DNA of 46,537 nt, from contig NZ_CAJSLV010000070.1 of NCBI RefSeq assembly GCF_907177275.1, forward strand, positions 1-46,537, given 5' to 3'. Source of the stretch: Actinacidiphila cocklensis (GTDB taxonomy: Bacteria; Actinomycetota; Actinomycetes; Streptomycetales; Streptomycetaceae). Shown piece by piece: positions 31,979-39,569 of the stretch (positions within the stretch are counted from its first letter, which is position 1; every line of letters begins with the position of its first letter). The notes beneath the pieces are model-generated. The model was not told the origin of the DNA, did not search any database, and worked only from the letters and a program-made list of their open reading frames with translations. A program made the position numbers and the translations under genes.

Positions 31979-34314
31979 CCACCGGCGGCCTGCTCGACCT
32001 GCGGCCCGCACTGCGGCCCGGCATCCTCGTCGGCCCCGCACTGACCCGCGGCCCGGCCGTGGTCCACCTGCTCAAGGACCCGGTCACCGGGGTGCGGATG
32101 GAGGTCGGCGCCAAGGAGCACTTCATCATCACCCGGCTGGACGGCAGCCGTTCGCTCGCCGAGATCGGCACCGAGTACGCCGCCAGCTTCGGCGCCCGGC
32201 TCGGCGACGCGCAGTGGCAGCAGATGCTGCGGCTGCTGTCCACCCGCCAACTCCTCGACGGCGGCCGCCCGGTGGCCGTCCCGCCTGCCGCCCCCGCCGA
32301 CGTGCGGCGCAGGCCCGCCGGCTCGGGGCTGCTGAGCGGCAGCACCCGGATGGTCGCCGACGCGCCCGCCCTGATGGACCGGCTGCACGGCGCCACCGCC
32401 TTCGCCCGCAGGCCCGCCGTCCTGGTCCCGCTGCTGGTGCTGGCCGCCGCGGTGCCGGTCGCCGTCGCCGTCCGGTTCGGGGAACTGGCCGACCAGACCG
32501 GGCGGTTGTACCACCAGCCGGTCACCCTGGCCGCCGTCGGCTGCGTGCTGTGGGTCAGCCTCGGCCTGCACGAGCTGGCCCACGGCCTGGTCGCCAGGGC
32601 GTACGGGCTGCGGGTCGGCGAGATCGGCCTGCGCCGGGTGTGGGGCGTGATGACGTACCTCTACTGCGAGGTCGAGGACGTGCAGTTCCTCGACCGGCGC
32701 GGCCGGCAGGTGGCGGTCGCCGTCGCGGGCGCGGTGATGAACCTGCTCTTCCTGCTGCCCTTCTGGCCGGTGTGGGCACTGCTCCCGGACTCGGCGCAGG
32801 CGCTGCCCGCACTCGGCGGCCTGCTGCTGCTCGGCACCGCGATGGCCCTGCTCAACCTGGTGCCGCTGCCGCCGCTCGACGGCTACAAGATCCTCGGCTA
32901 CGCGCTCGGCACCCTGCGGCTGGCCACCGAGAGCCGCACCTTCCTGGCCGTTGCGGCCGGTTCGCTGCGCCCGGCAAAGGGCAGCGCCCCCACCCGCGGA
33001 CAGGGCGACGCTCGCGCGCGGCTGCGCCGCTACCCCGGCCGACTCCGGCTCGTCTACGGCGTCTTCGCGCTCTGCTGCGCCCTGCTGGCGCTCGCGGTGC
33101 TGGCCGGGGCGTGCCTGCTGTGCCGGGCCGCGCTGCCCGGCCGCTGGGACGCGTGGACCTGCTACCTCCCCCTCGCCCTGATCGCCGCGGCGCTGCCGCT
33201 GCGGCTGCTCGGCCTGCGCTTCGCGGCCCGCAGGGCGGCGTCGAAGCCTGCCCAGGACCCGCCGGCGCCCGAGCAGCAGGCACCACAGACCACCCCGCCC
33301 GCGCCGCAGCCGGGCACCCCACCACAGCAGCGGGAGAAAGGCGACATGAAACCACAGCCCCGTCCGGCGGGGACCGCCATCGTGCTCGACGGCGTCAGCA
33401 AGCACTACGGCGAGGTGCACGCGCTCGACGATGTGTCGCTGACCGTCGGGCAGGGCGAGTTCTTCGGTGTGCTCGGCCCCAACGGGGCAGGGAAGACCAC
33501 CCTCGTGGAGATCGTCGAGGGCATGCGCAGGGCCGACTCCGGCACGGTCAGCGTGTTCGGACTGAGCCCGTGGCCGCGCAACACCGCGCTGCTGCGCAGG
33601 ATCGGCGTGCAGACCCAGACCTCGGCCTTCTTCACCCGGCTCACCGCGTGGGAGCACCTGGAGACCGTCGCCGCGCTGCAGGGCGCGGACCGCACCGCGG
33701 CCCGCCACGCGCTGGACCTGGTCGGCCTCGCGGGCAAGGAGCGCAGCCGGGTGGACGACCTGTCCGGCGGCCAGCGGCAGCGGCTCGCGCTGGCGACCGC
33801 GCTGGTCCACCAGCCCGACCTGATCTTCCTCGACGAGCCGACCGCCGCACTCGACCCGGAGGCCCGCAGGTCGCTGTGGACGGTGCTGCGCGACCTGCGC
33901 GGCGAGGGCCGCACCATCGTCTACACCACCCACTACCTCGACGAGGCCGAGGCGCTGTGCGACCGGGTCGCCATCATCGCGGGCGGCCGGGTGGTGGCCC
34001 TGGACAGCCCCGGCGCGCTGATCAGGTCGATGGCCGCGCCCGCCAGGCTGCTGGTGCCCGCCGACCGGATCACCGTCGAGCAGGCCCGCGCCGTCGAGGG
34101 CGCGGAAAGGGTCCTGCTGGAGGGCGGCGAGGTCGTCATCGAGACCCGGCACGCCAACAGGGTGCTCATCGAACTGGGTGCGCTGGTCGACATGGACGCG
34201 ATCCAGACCAGGACCGCGACCCTGGAGGACGCCTACCTGCGGCTCACCGCGTCCCCACCGCCCCGAGCGGCAGGCGCCGTAGCCCCCGCGGTCGGAACGG
34301 AGCGCAGCCGATGA
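31975..34314 (+). CDS. M50 metalloprotease fused in frame to ABC transporter ATPase
   Basis: One open frame of 779 residues runs from ATG 31975. Residues ~20-100 resemble a PqqD-like leader-recognition fold (VHLLKDPVTGVRMEVGAKEH, ITRLDGSRSLAEIG). Residues ~140-425 form a membrane M50 protease with HELAH at 199-203 and LPPLDGYKIL (Asp302) completing the zinc site. A Pro/Gln-rich linker follows. From residue 458 (ATG 33346, behind a good ribosome-binding site) comes an ABC ATPase with GPNGAGKTT at ~501, LSGGQRQRLALA and LIFLDEPTAALDP. No stop separates the halves. Likely roles are leader cleavage or immunity for the protease half and export for the ATPase with the next gene's permease. Confidence 0.88.
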   Translation: MTTGGLLDLRPALRPGILVGPALTRGPAVVHLLKDPVTGVRMEVGAKEHFIITRLDGSRSLAEIGTEYAASFGARLGDAQWQQMLRLLSTRQLLDGGRPVAVPPAAPADVRRRPAGSGLLSGSTRMVADAPALMDRLHGATAFARRPAVLVPLLVLAAAVPVAVAVRFGELADQTGRLYHQPVTLAAVGCVLWVSLGLHELAHGLVARAYGLRVGEIGLRRVWGVMTYLYCEVEDVQFLDRRGRQVAVAVAGAVMNLLFLLPFWPVWALLPDSAQALPALGGLLLLGTAMALLNLVPLPPLDGYKILGYALGTLRLATESRTFLAVAAGSLRPAKGSAPTRGQGDARARLRRYPGRLRLVYGVFALCCALLALAVLAGACLLCRAALPGRWDAWTCYLPLALIAAALPLRLLGLRFAARRAASKPAQDPPAPEQQAPQTTPPAPQPGTPPQQREKGDMKPQPRPAGTAIVLDGVSKHYGEVHALDDVSLTVGQGEFFGVLGPNGAGKTTLVEIVEGMRRADSGTVSVFGLSPWPRNTALLRRIGVQTQTSAFFTRLTAWEHLETVAALQGADRTAARHALDLVGLAGKERSRVDDLSGGQRQRLALATALVHQPDLIFLDEPTAALDPEARRSLWTVLRDLRGEGRTIVYTTHYLDEAEALCDRVAIIAGGRVVALDSPGALIRSMAAPARLLVPADRITVEQARAVEGAERVLLEGGEVVIETRHANRVLIELGALVDMDAIQTRTATLEDAYLRLTASPPPRAAGAVAPAVGTERSR
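33332..33348 (+). promoter_or_regulatory. Internal ribosome-binding site and ATG for the ABC ATPase half
   Basis: GGGAGAAAGGCGACATG places purine-rich GGGAG and AAAGG boxes 4-13 bases ahead of the in-frame ATG at 33346. The domain for an ordinary ABC ATPase (VLDGVSKHYGEVHALDDVSL) begins ~12 residues later. This suggests the ATPase can be made on its own, or that two genes were joined by loss of a stop codon. Confidence 0.65.
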
Positions 34315-35096
34315 CCACGACGACCCCGCGGCCGACCGCTGTCCCCAGCGCGTACGCCACCCTTACCAGGGCCACCTTCCTGGCGTCGGTGCGCGACCGC
34401 ACCACCGTCTTCTTCACGTTCGCCTTCCCGCTGGTCTTCCTGGTGGTCTTCGGGCTGCTCTTCCGCGGCCAGTCCGTCGACGGCGGCCTGCCGTACATCA
34501 ACTACGTGGCGCCCGGCGTGCTGTCGTGGGGCGTCGGCAACGCGGCGCTCTTCGGCCCGGCCTTCGCGCTGATGCACTGGCGCCGCGACGACATCCTGCG
34601 GTTGATCTGGCGCACCCCCACCCCCCTTCCCACCGTGCTCGGTTCTCGTTTCCTGGTGGCCGTCGTGGTGGGCCTGTCGCAGGCGGTGCTCTTCACCGCG
34701 GTCGCGCTGCTGCCCTTCTTCGGCCTGCACCTGGACGGCAGTTGGCCGCTGGCGCTGCCGCTGCTGGTCTTCGGGGTGGCCGCCTTCCTGTCGATGGGCC
34801 TGGTCGTCGGCAGCCTCGCCGACACCCCGGAGGCGGTCGCCGCCATCGCCAACTGCGTAATGGTGCCGATGGCGTTCCTGTCCGGCTCCTTCTACCCGGC
34901 CGACCTGCTGCCGGGCTGGATACGGACCGCGTCGTGGGTGCTGCCGCTGCGCTATCTCGACGACGGCCTGACCGACGTGCTGGCCGGGCGGGCGTCGTTC
35001 GGCTCGCTGGCCCTGGACTGCGGCGGCCTGGCCGCCTTCACCGTCGTCTTCGGGCTGATCGCCGCCCGCATCTTCCGCTGGAGCAACCGGACATGA
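34311..35096 (+). CDS. ABC-2 type transporter permease
   Basis: The protein has 261 residues and about six membrane segments, with the ABC-2 pattern: DRTTVFFTFAFPLVFLVVFG, YINYVAPGVLSWGVGNAALF, VPMAFLSGSFYPADLLPGW and WVLPLRYLDDGLTDVL near the C-terminus. Its ATG overlaps the stop of the protease-ATPase gene (ATGA), so it is the partner of that ATPase. The pair most likely exports the finished peptide or gives self-resistance. Confidence 0.9.
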   Translation: MTTTTPRPTAVPSAYATLTRATFLASVRDRTTVFFTFAFPLVFLVVFGLLFRGQSVDGGLPYINYVAPGVLSWGVGNAALFGPAFALMHWRRDDILRLIWRTPTPLPTVLGSRFLVAVVVGLSQAVLFTAVALLPFFGLHLDGSWPLALPLLVFGVAAFLSMGLVVGSLADTPEAVAAIANCVMVPMAFLSGSFYPADLLPGWIRTASWVLPLRYLDDGLTDVLAGRASFGSLALDCGGLAAFTVVFGLIAARIFRWSNRT

Positions 35097-37042
35097 CGAC
35101 CGAGACCGCCGTACGCCCCGGGTCCGCACCCGGCCCGGGCGCCGCCGCACCGCTGCCGCTGGAGGCCGCGGGCCTCGACCTCGAACGCCGGCTCGCCGCG
35201 CGGGCCGCACGCGAGCGCGCTGCCGTACCCCGGGTCGCCGTCATCGGCGCGGCCGACGTGCTGCGCCGGGAGGAGCCGCAGACCGCGGCCGCCCGTGCCG
35301 CGGCCACCGTCCACCTCACCGCGGACGCCGTGCTGGTCGGCCCCTGGGGCGGCTCCGCAGACACCGCGGCCTGCGGCTGCTGCCTGGCCGTCCGCTGGCA
35401 GCGGCTGCGCACCCGTACCGAGCGCGACGCCCTGGAGACCGGCCTGTCCCGCTCCGCCGCGGGCGACTGGCCGGTGCTGCCCGAGTACACCGCGGACGCG
35501 GTGTGGTCGCTGTGCCGCCTGACGGCGGACGCCGCCGGGGGCGCGCTGCCGCAGGTCACCCGCCTCGACCTGGAGACCGGGCAGGTCAGCACGGTGCCGC
35601 TGCTCGCGGAACCGCTGTGCCCGCACGCGCCGCACACCCCGCAGGCGCAGGTCACGGTGGAGGCCGAGGGCTTCCCCGCCTCGCGGGAGAAGCCCGCCGC
35701 CGACCGCTACCGGCTGCGAACGGCCGGCGGCTACGACCTGCCGGCCGCCGCGCTGGCCAACCCGGTGTGCGGGGTCCTCGGCGCGGGCACCTGGAGCGAC
35801 GTCACGTCACCGACCACCGCGCCGGTCGCGGGCAGCGTGTTCATGCGCGGCTACGCGGGCCTGACCGACGTCACCTGGAGCGGGCAGTCCCACTCCTTCG
35901 CCGCCAGCCGCGACCTGGCCTTCCTCGAAGGCCTCGAACGCTACGCGGGCACCCACCGCAGGGACCGCGGCGGCATCGTCACCGACTCCTACGACAACCT
36001 CGGCGACGCCGCCCTCGACCCGCGCGACTGCGGGCTCTACGCCCCCGAGACCTACCGCGACGACCCGATGATCGCGCCCTTCGACCCGTCGCGCCCGATC
36101 CCGTGGGTGCGGGGCTGGTCGCTGCGCGACGACCGCCCGGTGCTGGTGCCCGCCCGGCTCGTCTACTACAGCGCGGGCACGGCGGCCGACCACTTCGTCT
36201 TCGAGTGCTCCAACGGCTGCGCGACCGGCAGCTGCCTGGAGGAGGCGGTGCTCTTCGGCCTGCTGGAACTGATCGAGCGGGACGCGTTCCTGCTCGCCTG
36301 GTACGGCAACGCCCGGCTCACCGAGATCGACCTCGGCGCCTGCCGCAGCCCGGTGCTGCGCGCCATGACCGACAGGGCCGCGCTGTGCGGCTACGACGTG
36401 CACGCCTTCGACAACCGCGTCGACCTGGCCGTCCCCGTCGTCACCGGCCTCGCCGTCCGCAGGGACGGCGGCCCCGGCACGCTCGCCTTCGCCGCGGGCG
36501 CCGCCTTCGACCCGGAGACGGCGGTGGAGGCGGCGGTCTCGGAGATCCTGACCTACCTGCCGCACCTGCCGCGCCAGGTGACCGAGCGGCCCGCCGAACT
36601 CGACGCGATGGCCGAGGACTTCGGCCTGGTACGCAGGCTGCCCGACCACGCGGCGCTCTTCGGCCTGCCCAGGATGGCGCGGTACGTCGGCAGCTACCTG
36701 GAGCCGACGGCGGTCAGGCCGCCCGCGGAGGTCTACGCCGAGTGGGAGGACCGCCGCCCGCGCGGCCTCGACCTGCGCGACGACGTCCTGTGGTGCACGC
36801 AGGAGCTGGCGCGGGCGGGCTGCGACGTGATCGTGGTCGACCAGACCGCGCCCGAGCAGCGCAGGATGGGCCTGCGGACGGTGTGCACGATCGCGCCGGG
36901 ACTGCTGCCGATCGACTTCGGGTGGGCGCGGCAGCGGGCGCTGACCATGCCGCGGCTGCGCACCGCGCAGCGCAGGGCCGGGATGCGCCCCGACGACCTG
37001 CGCGAGTCCGAGGTGCGCCGGGTGCCGCACCCCTTCCCGTGA
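35093..37042 (+). CDS. TOMM YcaO cyclodehydratase (second copy)
   Basis: The protein has 649 residues from an ATG overlapping the permease stop (ATGA). It is clearly homologous to the first YcaO: RPIPWVRGWSLRDDRPVLVP, SNGCATGSCLEEAVLFGLLE, LIERDAFLLAWYGNA, VDQTAPEQRRMGLRT, and a C-terminal PHPFP. The ATP-binding acidic residues appear intact. The N-terminal zinc region is degenerate: CGCC at 94-97 remains, but the second knuckle reads CPHA at 176-179 with the last Cys lost. It may cyclise different residues (for example Ser/Thr rather than Cys) or act as a partner of the first copy. No TfuA is present, so thioamidation is not indicated. Confidence 0.9.
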   Translation: MTTETAVRPGSAPGPGAAAPLPLEAAGLDLERRLAARAARERAAVPRVAVIGAADVLRREEPQTAAARAAATVHLTADAVLVGPWGGSADTAACGCCLAVRWQRLRTRTERDALETGLSRSAAGDWPVLPEYTADAVWSLCRLTADAAGGALPQVTRLDLETGQVSTVPLLAEPLCPHAPHTPQAQVTVEAEGFPASREKPAADRYRLRTAGGYDLPAAALANPVCGVLGAGTWSDVTSPTTAPVAGSVFMRGYAGLTDVTWSGQSHSFAASRDLAFLEGLERYAGTHRRDRGGIVTDSYDNLGDAALDPRDCGLYAPETYRDDPMIAPFDPSRPIPWVRGWSLRDDRPVLVPARLVYYSAGTAADHFVFECSNGCATGSCLEEAVLFGLLELIERDAFLLAWYGNARLTEIDLGACRSPVLRAMTDRAALCGYDVHAFDNRVDLAVPVVTGLAVRRDGGPGTLAFAAGAAFDPETAVEAAVSEILTYLPHLPRQVTERPAELDAMAEDFGLVRRLPDHAALFGLPRMARYVGSYLEPTAVRPPAEVYAEWEDRRPRGLDLRDDVLWCTQELARAGCDVIVVDQTAPEQRRMGLRTVCTIAPGLLPIDFGWARQRALTMPRLRTAQRRAGMRPDDLRESEVRRVPHPFP

Positions 37043-37088
37043 CCGGTGCGGGCAGGACGTCGGGCACCGCACCCGGCCCTCGGCACGA

Positions 37089-37125
37089 CCGCTCCGCGGC
37101 CCGCACGCAGCGGGCCGCGGAGCGG
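37089..37125. terminator. Perfect bidirectional hairpin between the RiPP operon and the precursor gene
   Basis: CCGCTCCGCGGCCCGC (37089-37104) and GCGGGCCGCGGAGCGG (37110-37125) form a perfect 16-base stem with a 5-base loop. It separates the convergent operon end (37042) and precursor end (37144) and should terminate both. Confidence 0.88.
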
Positions 37126-37143
37126 CGGACGGCGGGGGAGCCG

Positions 37144-37329
37144 TCAGGCGGTGCAGCTGGTGGTGCTCGTCGTGCTGGAGCAGGTGCTGGTGCTGGAGCA
37201 GCTGGTCGAGGAGCCGAGCATGACCTCGCTGGCGTCCGAGTAGTCGGTGATCTCGAAGGTCTCGGACTCCAGCTCCAGGATCTCCTGGGCCAGCGACGCG
37301 AGCGGCGTGTCCTGCTTGGTGATCGCCAT
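37144..37329 (-). CDS. RiPP precursor peptide (thiazolylpeptide-type), Ser/Thr/Cys core
   Basis: The peptide has 61 residues from an ATG at 37329 with a GAGGGAG box. The leader is acidic (LASLAQEILELESETFEI, then TDYSDASEVMLG), as in thiopeptide and TOMM precursors. If cleaved after Gly39, the core is residues 40-61: 10 Ser, 8 Thr, 3 Cys (44, 50, 59) and a final Ala. The DNA of the core has an 18-base quasi-repeat (TGCTCCAGCACC...), coding CSSTST then CSSTTS. It is on the strand opposite to the enzymes, with its own leader region. The cut site is inferred from leader patterns; after Met37 or Ser40 is also possible. Confidence 0.9.
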   Translation of the reverse strand: MAITKQDTPLASLAQEILELESETFEITDYSDASEVMLGSSTSCSSTSTCSSTTSTTSCTA

Positions 37330-37357
37330 GGTGACTCCCTCTTGTCGGCAGGGGACG

Positions 37358-37374
37358 CGGCCCGGAACGGGCCG
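37358..37374 (-). promoter_or_regulatory. Hairpin in the 5' leader of the precursor gene
   Basis: CGGCCCG (37358-37364), GAA, CGGGCCG (37368-37374) make a perfect 7-base stem with a 3-base loop, 29 bases upstream of the precursor ATG. If the promoter lies further upstream, this would fold in the mRNA leader and could stabilise or attenuate it. Confidence 0.4.
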
Positions 37375-37457
37375 GCCGACTCTGTTCTACGCGCGTCCAC
37401 TGACCGATCGCCCGTCCTCCCGCTGTCACTCCGCTGGCACGCCGACAGGAGCGCCCG

Positions 37458-38792
37458 ATGACCCCGCAGGCCGTACCGGAAGCCGCGCCCGCACCCGTGC
37501 CCGTAACCCGCGGCGTCCTGGCCGGGGCCGCCGAGCTGTACGCAGCGGTGCACCGCGACCCCGAGCTGTCGGGCGCCGAGCAGCGCACCGCGGCCCGGCT
37601 CGCCGCCGCCCTGCGGGCCGCGGGACTGGACGTCACCACCGGCGTCGGCGGCCACGGCGTGGTCGGCGTCCTGCGCAACGGACCCGGACCGGTGGTGATG
37701 GTCCGCGCCGAACTCGACGCGCTCCCGGTGCGCGAGGACACCGGCCTGCCGTACGCCAGCACGGTCACCGCGCCGGGTCCCGACGGGACGCAGGTGCCCG
37801 TGATGCACGCCTGCGGCCATGACGCGCACCTGGCCGCGTTGTCCGGTGCCGCCGCCGCGCTCGCCGGTTCCGCGGACGGCTGGCGCGGCACCCTGGTGGC
37901 CGTCGGGCAGCCCGCGGAGGAGACGCTGAGCGGGGCCGCCGCGATGCTCGCCGACGGTCTCTACACCCGCTTCCCCGTGCCCTCGCACGTCCTGGCCCAG
38001 CACGTGGTGCCGCTGCCCGCGGGCATGGTCGCGCACGGCGAGGGGCCGCTGCTGGCGGGCAGCGCGACCCTCGAAGTGGTGCTGCACGGCCGCGGCGGGC
38101 ACGCGGCGGCCCCGCACCTGGCCGCCGACCCGGTGATCACGGCGGCCGCGGTCGTCCTGCGGCTGCAGACCGTGGTGTCCCGCGAGACGGGACCGGGCGA
38201 GCCGCTGGTGGTCACGGTCGGCTCGGTCAGGGCGGGCACGCCCGGCGGCGGCAACGTCATCGCCGACCGGGCGACGCTCGAAGTGACGGTGCGCTCCTTC
38301 ACCGACGCGGGCCTGGACCGCGCGGTCGCGGCCGTGCACCGCATCGTGCGCGCGGAAGCGGCCGCGGGACCCGAGCCCGCGCCGCCCGGGCCCGCCGTGC
38401 GGGTGCTGTCGCGGTCCCGGCCCACGGTGCCGGACCCGGCGGCGACCGCCGCCGTCCGCGGCGCCCACCTGGCCGCCTTCGGGCCGCACCGGGTGGCCCG
38501 CTGGCAGCCGTCGATGGCCACCGAGGACTTCGCGCTGTACGGCGACGCCGGCCGCGACCTGCACGGTGTGCCCGGCGTCCGGACCGCGTACTGGATGCTC
38601 GGCGGCACCGGGCCGCGGCAGTGGGCCGCCGCCGGCGGCCCCGCCGCGGACGCCGCGGCGCGGCTCGCGGCGCTCCCGGCGAACCACTCGCCGCTGTTCG
38701 CCCCGCACCCCAGGCTGACCCTGGAGACCGGCATCGCGGCGCTGGCGGCCGGGGTGCGGGCCGCCCTGACGATGCCGCCCGGGGTCGCATAA
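37458..38792 (+). CDS. M20 family amidohydrolase/metallopeptidase
   Basis: The protein has 444 residues with an AGGAGCG box before ATG 37458. It has M20 (hippurate or IAA-amino acid hydrolase type) metal-site motifs: VRAELDALPV, HACGHDAHLAAL, GQPAEETLSGAAAML, plus the dimerisation-domain motif GRGGHAAAPHLAADP. These enzymes hydrolyse acyl-amino acids or peptide amides with two metal ions. It diverges from the precursor gene across 128 bases. It could be a RiPP-cluster hydrolase or an unrelated catabolic gene; the sequence does not decide. Confidence 0.87.
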   Translation: MTPQAVPEAAPAPVPVTRGVLAGAAELYAAVHRDPELSGAEQRTAARLAAALRAAGLDVTTGVGGHGVVGVLRNGPGPVVMVRAELDALPVREDTGLPYASTVTAPGPDGTQVPVMHACGHDAHLAALSGAAAALAGSADGWRGTLVAVGQPAEETLSGAAAMLADGLYTRFPVPSHVLAQHVVPLPAGMVAHGEGPLLAGSATLEVVLHGRGGHAAAPHLAADPVITAAAVVLRLQTVVSRETGPGEPLVVTVGSVRAGTPGGGNVIADRATLEVTVRSFTDAGLDRAVAAVHRIVRAEAAAGPEPAPPGPAVRVLSRSRPTVPDPAATAAVRGAHLAAFGPHRVARWQPSMATEDFALYGDAGRDLHGVPGVRTAYWMLGGTGPRQWAAAGGPAADAAARLAALPANHSPLFAPHPRLTLETGIAALAAGVRAALTMPPGVA

Positions 38793-38855
38793 GGTCGGCG
38801 TCGACGCCGCGGGCAGCAGGCCGGGCACGTACCGCAGCCGCCGAAGGGTGACCTG

Positions 38856-39107
38856 GTGAGACTGAGGCTGGAATTCACGACCGAGCCGTTCGACCTGGAC
38901 GTGCCGCCCCGCCACGCGGTGGTGGCCCGGGAGGTCGTCGAGGGCGGCACGCTCGACGCGGTCGACGTGGGGCCGTTCGGCAACACCGCCGAGGGCACCG
39001 CGGACGACGTCGTCGCGGCCGTCGCCGAGCTGCTGCGGCGCACCCTGGCCGCCGGTGCCACCCGGGTCTCGCTTCAGGTCAGCGCGCTGGGGGAGGACGG
39101 GGAGTGA
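38856..39107 (+). CDS. Small conserved hypothetical protein upstream of HTH regulator
   Basis: The protein has 83 residues from a GTG at 38856 with a GAAGGGTGA box. It has an acidic alpha/beta pattern with no recognised motif (RLEFTTEPFDLDVPPRHAVV, VGPFGNTAEGTADDVVAAV). Its stop overlaps the start of the HTH gene by four bases (GTGA), so the two are coupled and may form a regulator with its small partner. The function is unknown. Confidence 0.65.
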   Translation: MRLRLEFTTEPFDLDVPPRHAVVAREVVEGGTLDAVDVGPFGNTAEGTADDVVAAVAELLRRTLAAGATRVSLQVSALGEDGE

Positions 39108-39487
39108 GCGCAGCCGACGCGGTGCCGCACCCCTTCGCCGACGCCGTCAAGCCGCTGGTGGACGCGATGGGCGGCGAGATGGTCGCGCCCGCGCAGGCGC
39201 GCGGCGACGACGTGGTGCTCCGCTGGGAGGGCGAGCCCGTCGTCGCGGTACGGCTGCCGCACCTGGCCGACTCGCTCGACCACCTGCTGGCCGACCTGCA
39301 GCGCAGGCACGGGCCGCTGCCGGCGCTCGGCCGCAAGGAGAAGCAGCAGGTGGTGCGCATCCTGGAGGAGCGCGGCGCCTTCTCGGTGCGGCACGGCGTG
39401 GAGACCGTCGCCTCCGCGCTCGGGGTCAGCCGCTTCACCGTCTACAACTACCTGAACAGGGAGAACGCCGCCCGCGAAGGGCAGTGA
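39104..39487 (+). CDS. Small helix-turn-helix regulator upstream of urate genes
   Basis: The protein has 127 residues from a GTG at 39104. The C-terminus is a helix-turn-helix, KEKQQVVRILEERGAFSV then VETVASALGVSRFTVYNYL, of the Fis/PucR-like kind. The N-terminal ~75 residues may bind a ligand (VAPAQARGDDVVLRWEGEPV). It ends 82 bases before the urate operon, whose promoter carries a palindrome overlapping the -35, so this protein is a good candidate controller of that operon. That link is positional inference. Confidence 0.75.
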   Translation: MSAADAVPHPFADAVKPLVDAMGGEMVAPAQARGDDVVLRWEGEPVVAVRLPHLADSLDHLLADLQRRHGPLPALGRKEKQQVVRILEERGAFSVRHGVETVASALGVSRFTVYNYLNRENAAREGQ

Positions 39488-39522
39488 CCGCAACGCCCGG
39501 CGCGCCGGTTAACCAGAAGTTT

Positions 39523-39563
39523 TCAACAAACTGTTGACGTTGACGGGCGGCGGCTCCTAGCGT
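39523..39563 (+). promoter_or_regulatory. Promoter and operator of the urate operon (probably leaderless)
   Basis: TTGACG (39535-39540) and TAGCGT (39558-39563) are spaced by 17 bases, a good housekeeping-type promoter. TCACA-type symmetry is supplied by TCAACA-AAC-TGTTGA (39523-39537), a perfect palindrome overlapping the -35. The GTG start at 39570 is 7 bases past the -10, where transcription should begin, and no ribosome-binding site precedes it, so the mRNA is probably leaderless. Confidence 0.6.
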
Positions 39564-39569
39564 GCGACT

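Larger units (their letters stand above)
20995..37329. other. TOMM/LAP-type RiPP biosynthetic gene cluster with split LanB dehydratase
   Basis: Nine genes read rightward from 20995 to 37042 with gaps of 5-44 bases or 4-base overlaps, and a precursor gene lies on the other strand at 37144-37329. Enzyme content is: leader-binding protein, two YcaO proteins, SagB dehydrogenase, glutamylating LanB, elimination protein, M50 protease-ABC ATPase, ABC permease and SARP. This set makes azol(in)es from Cys/Ser/Thr and dehydroamino acids from Ser/Thr. I cannot tie it to a known product. The M20 gene at 37458 may be a further member. Confidence 0.88.

Noticed and set aside
35093..37042. Second YcaO as a thioamide-forming enzyme
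   Set aside because: No TfuA partner is seen and the protein keeps the PxPxP tail typical of azoline formation.
20995..37329. Classical lanthipeptide or macrocyclic thiopeptide cluster
   Set aside because: No LanC cyclase is present, and there is only one SpaB_C-type protein, so neither lanthionine rings nor a pyridine core are supported.
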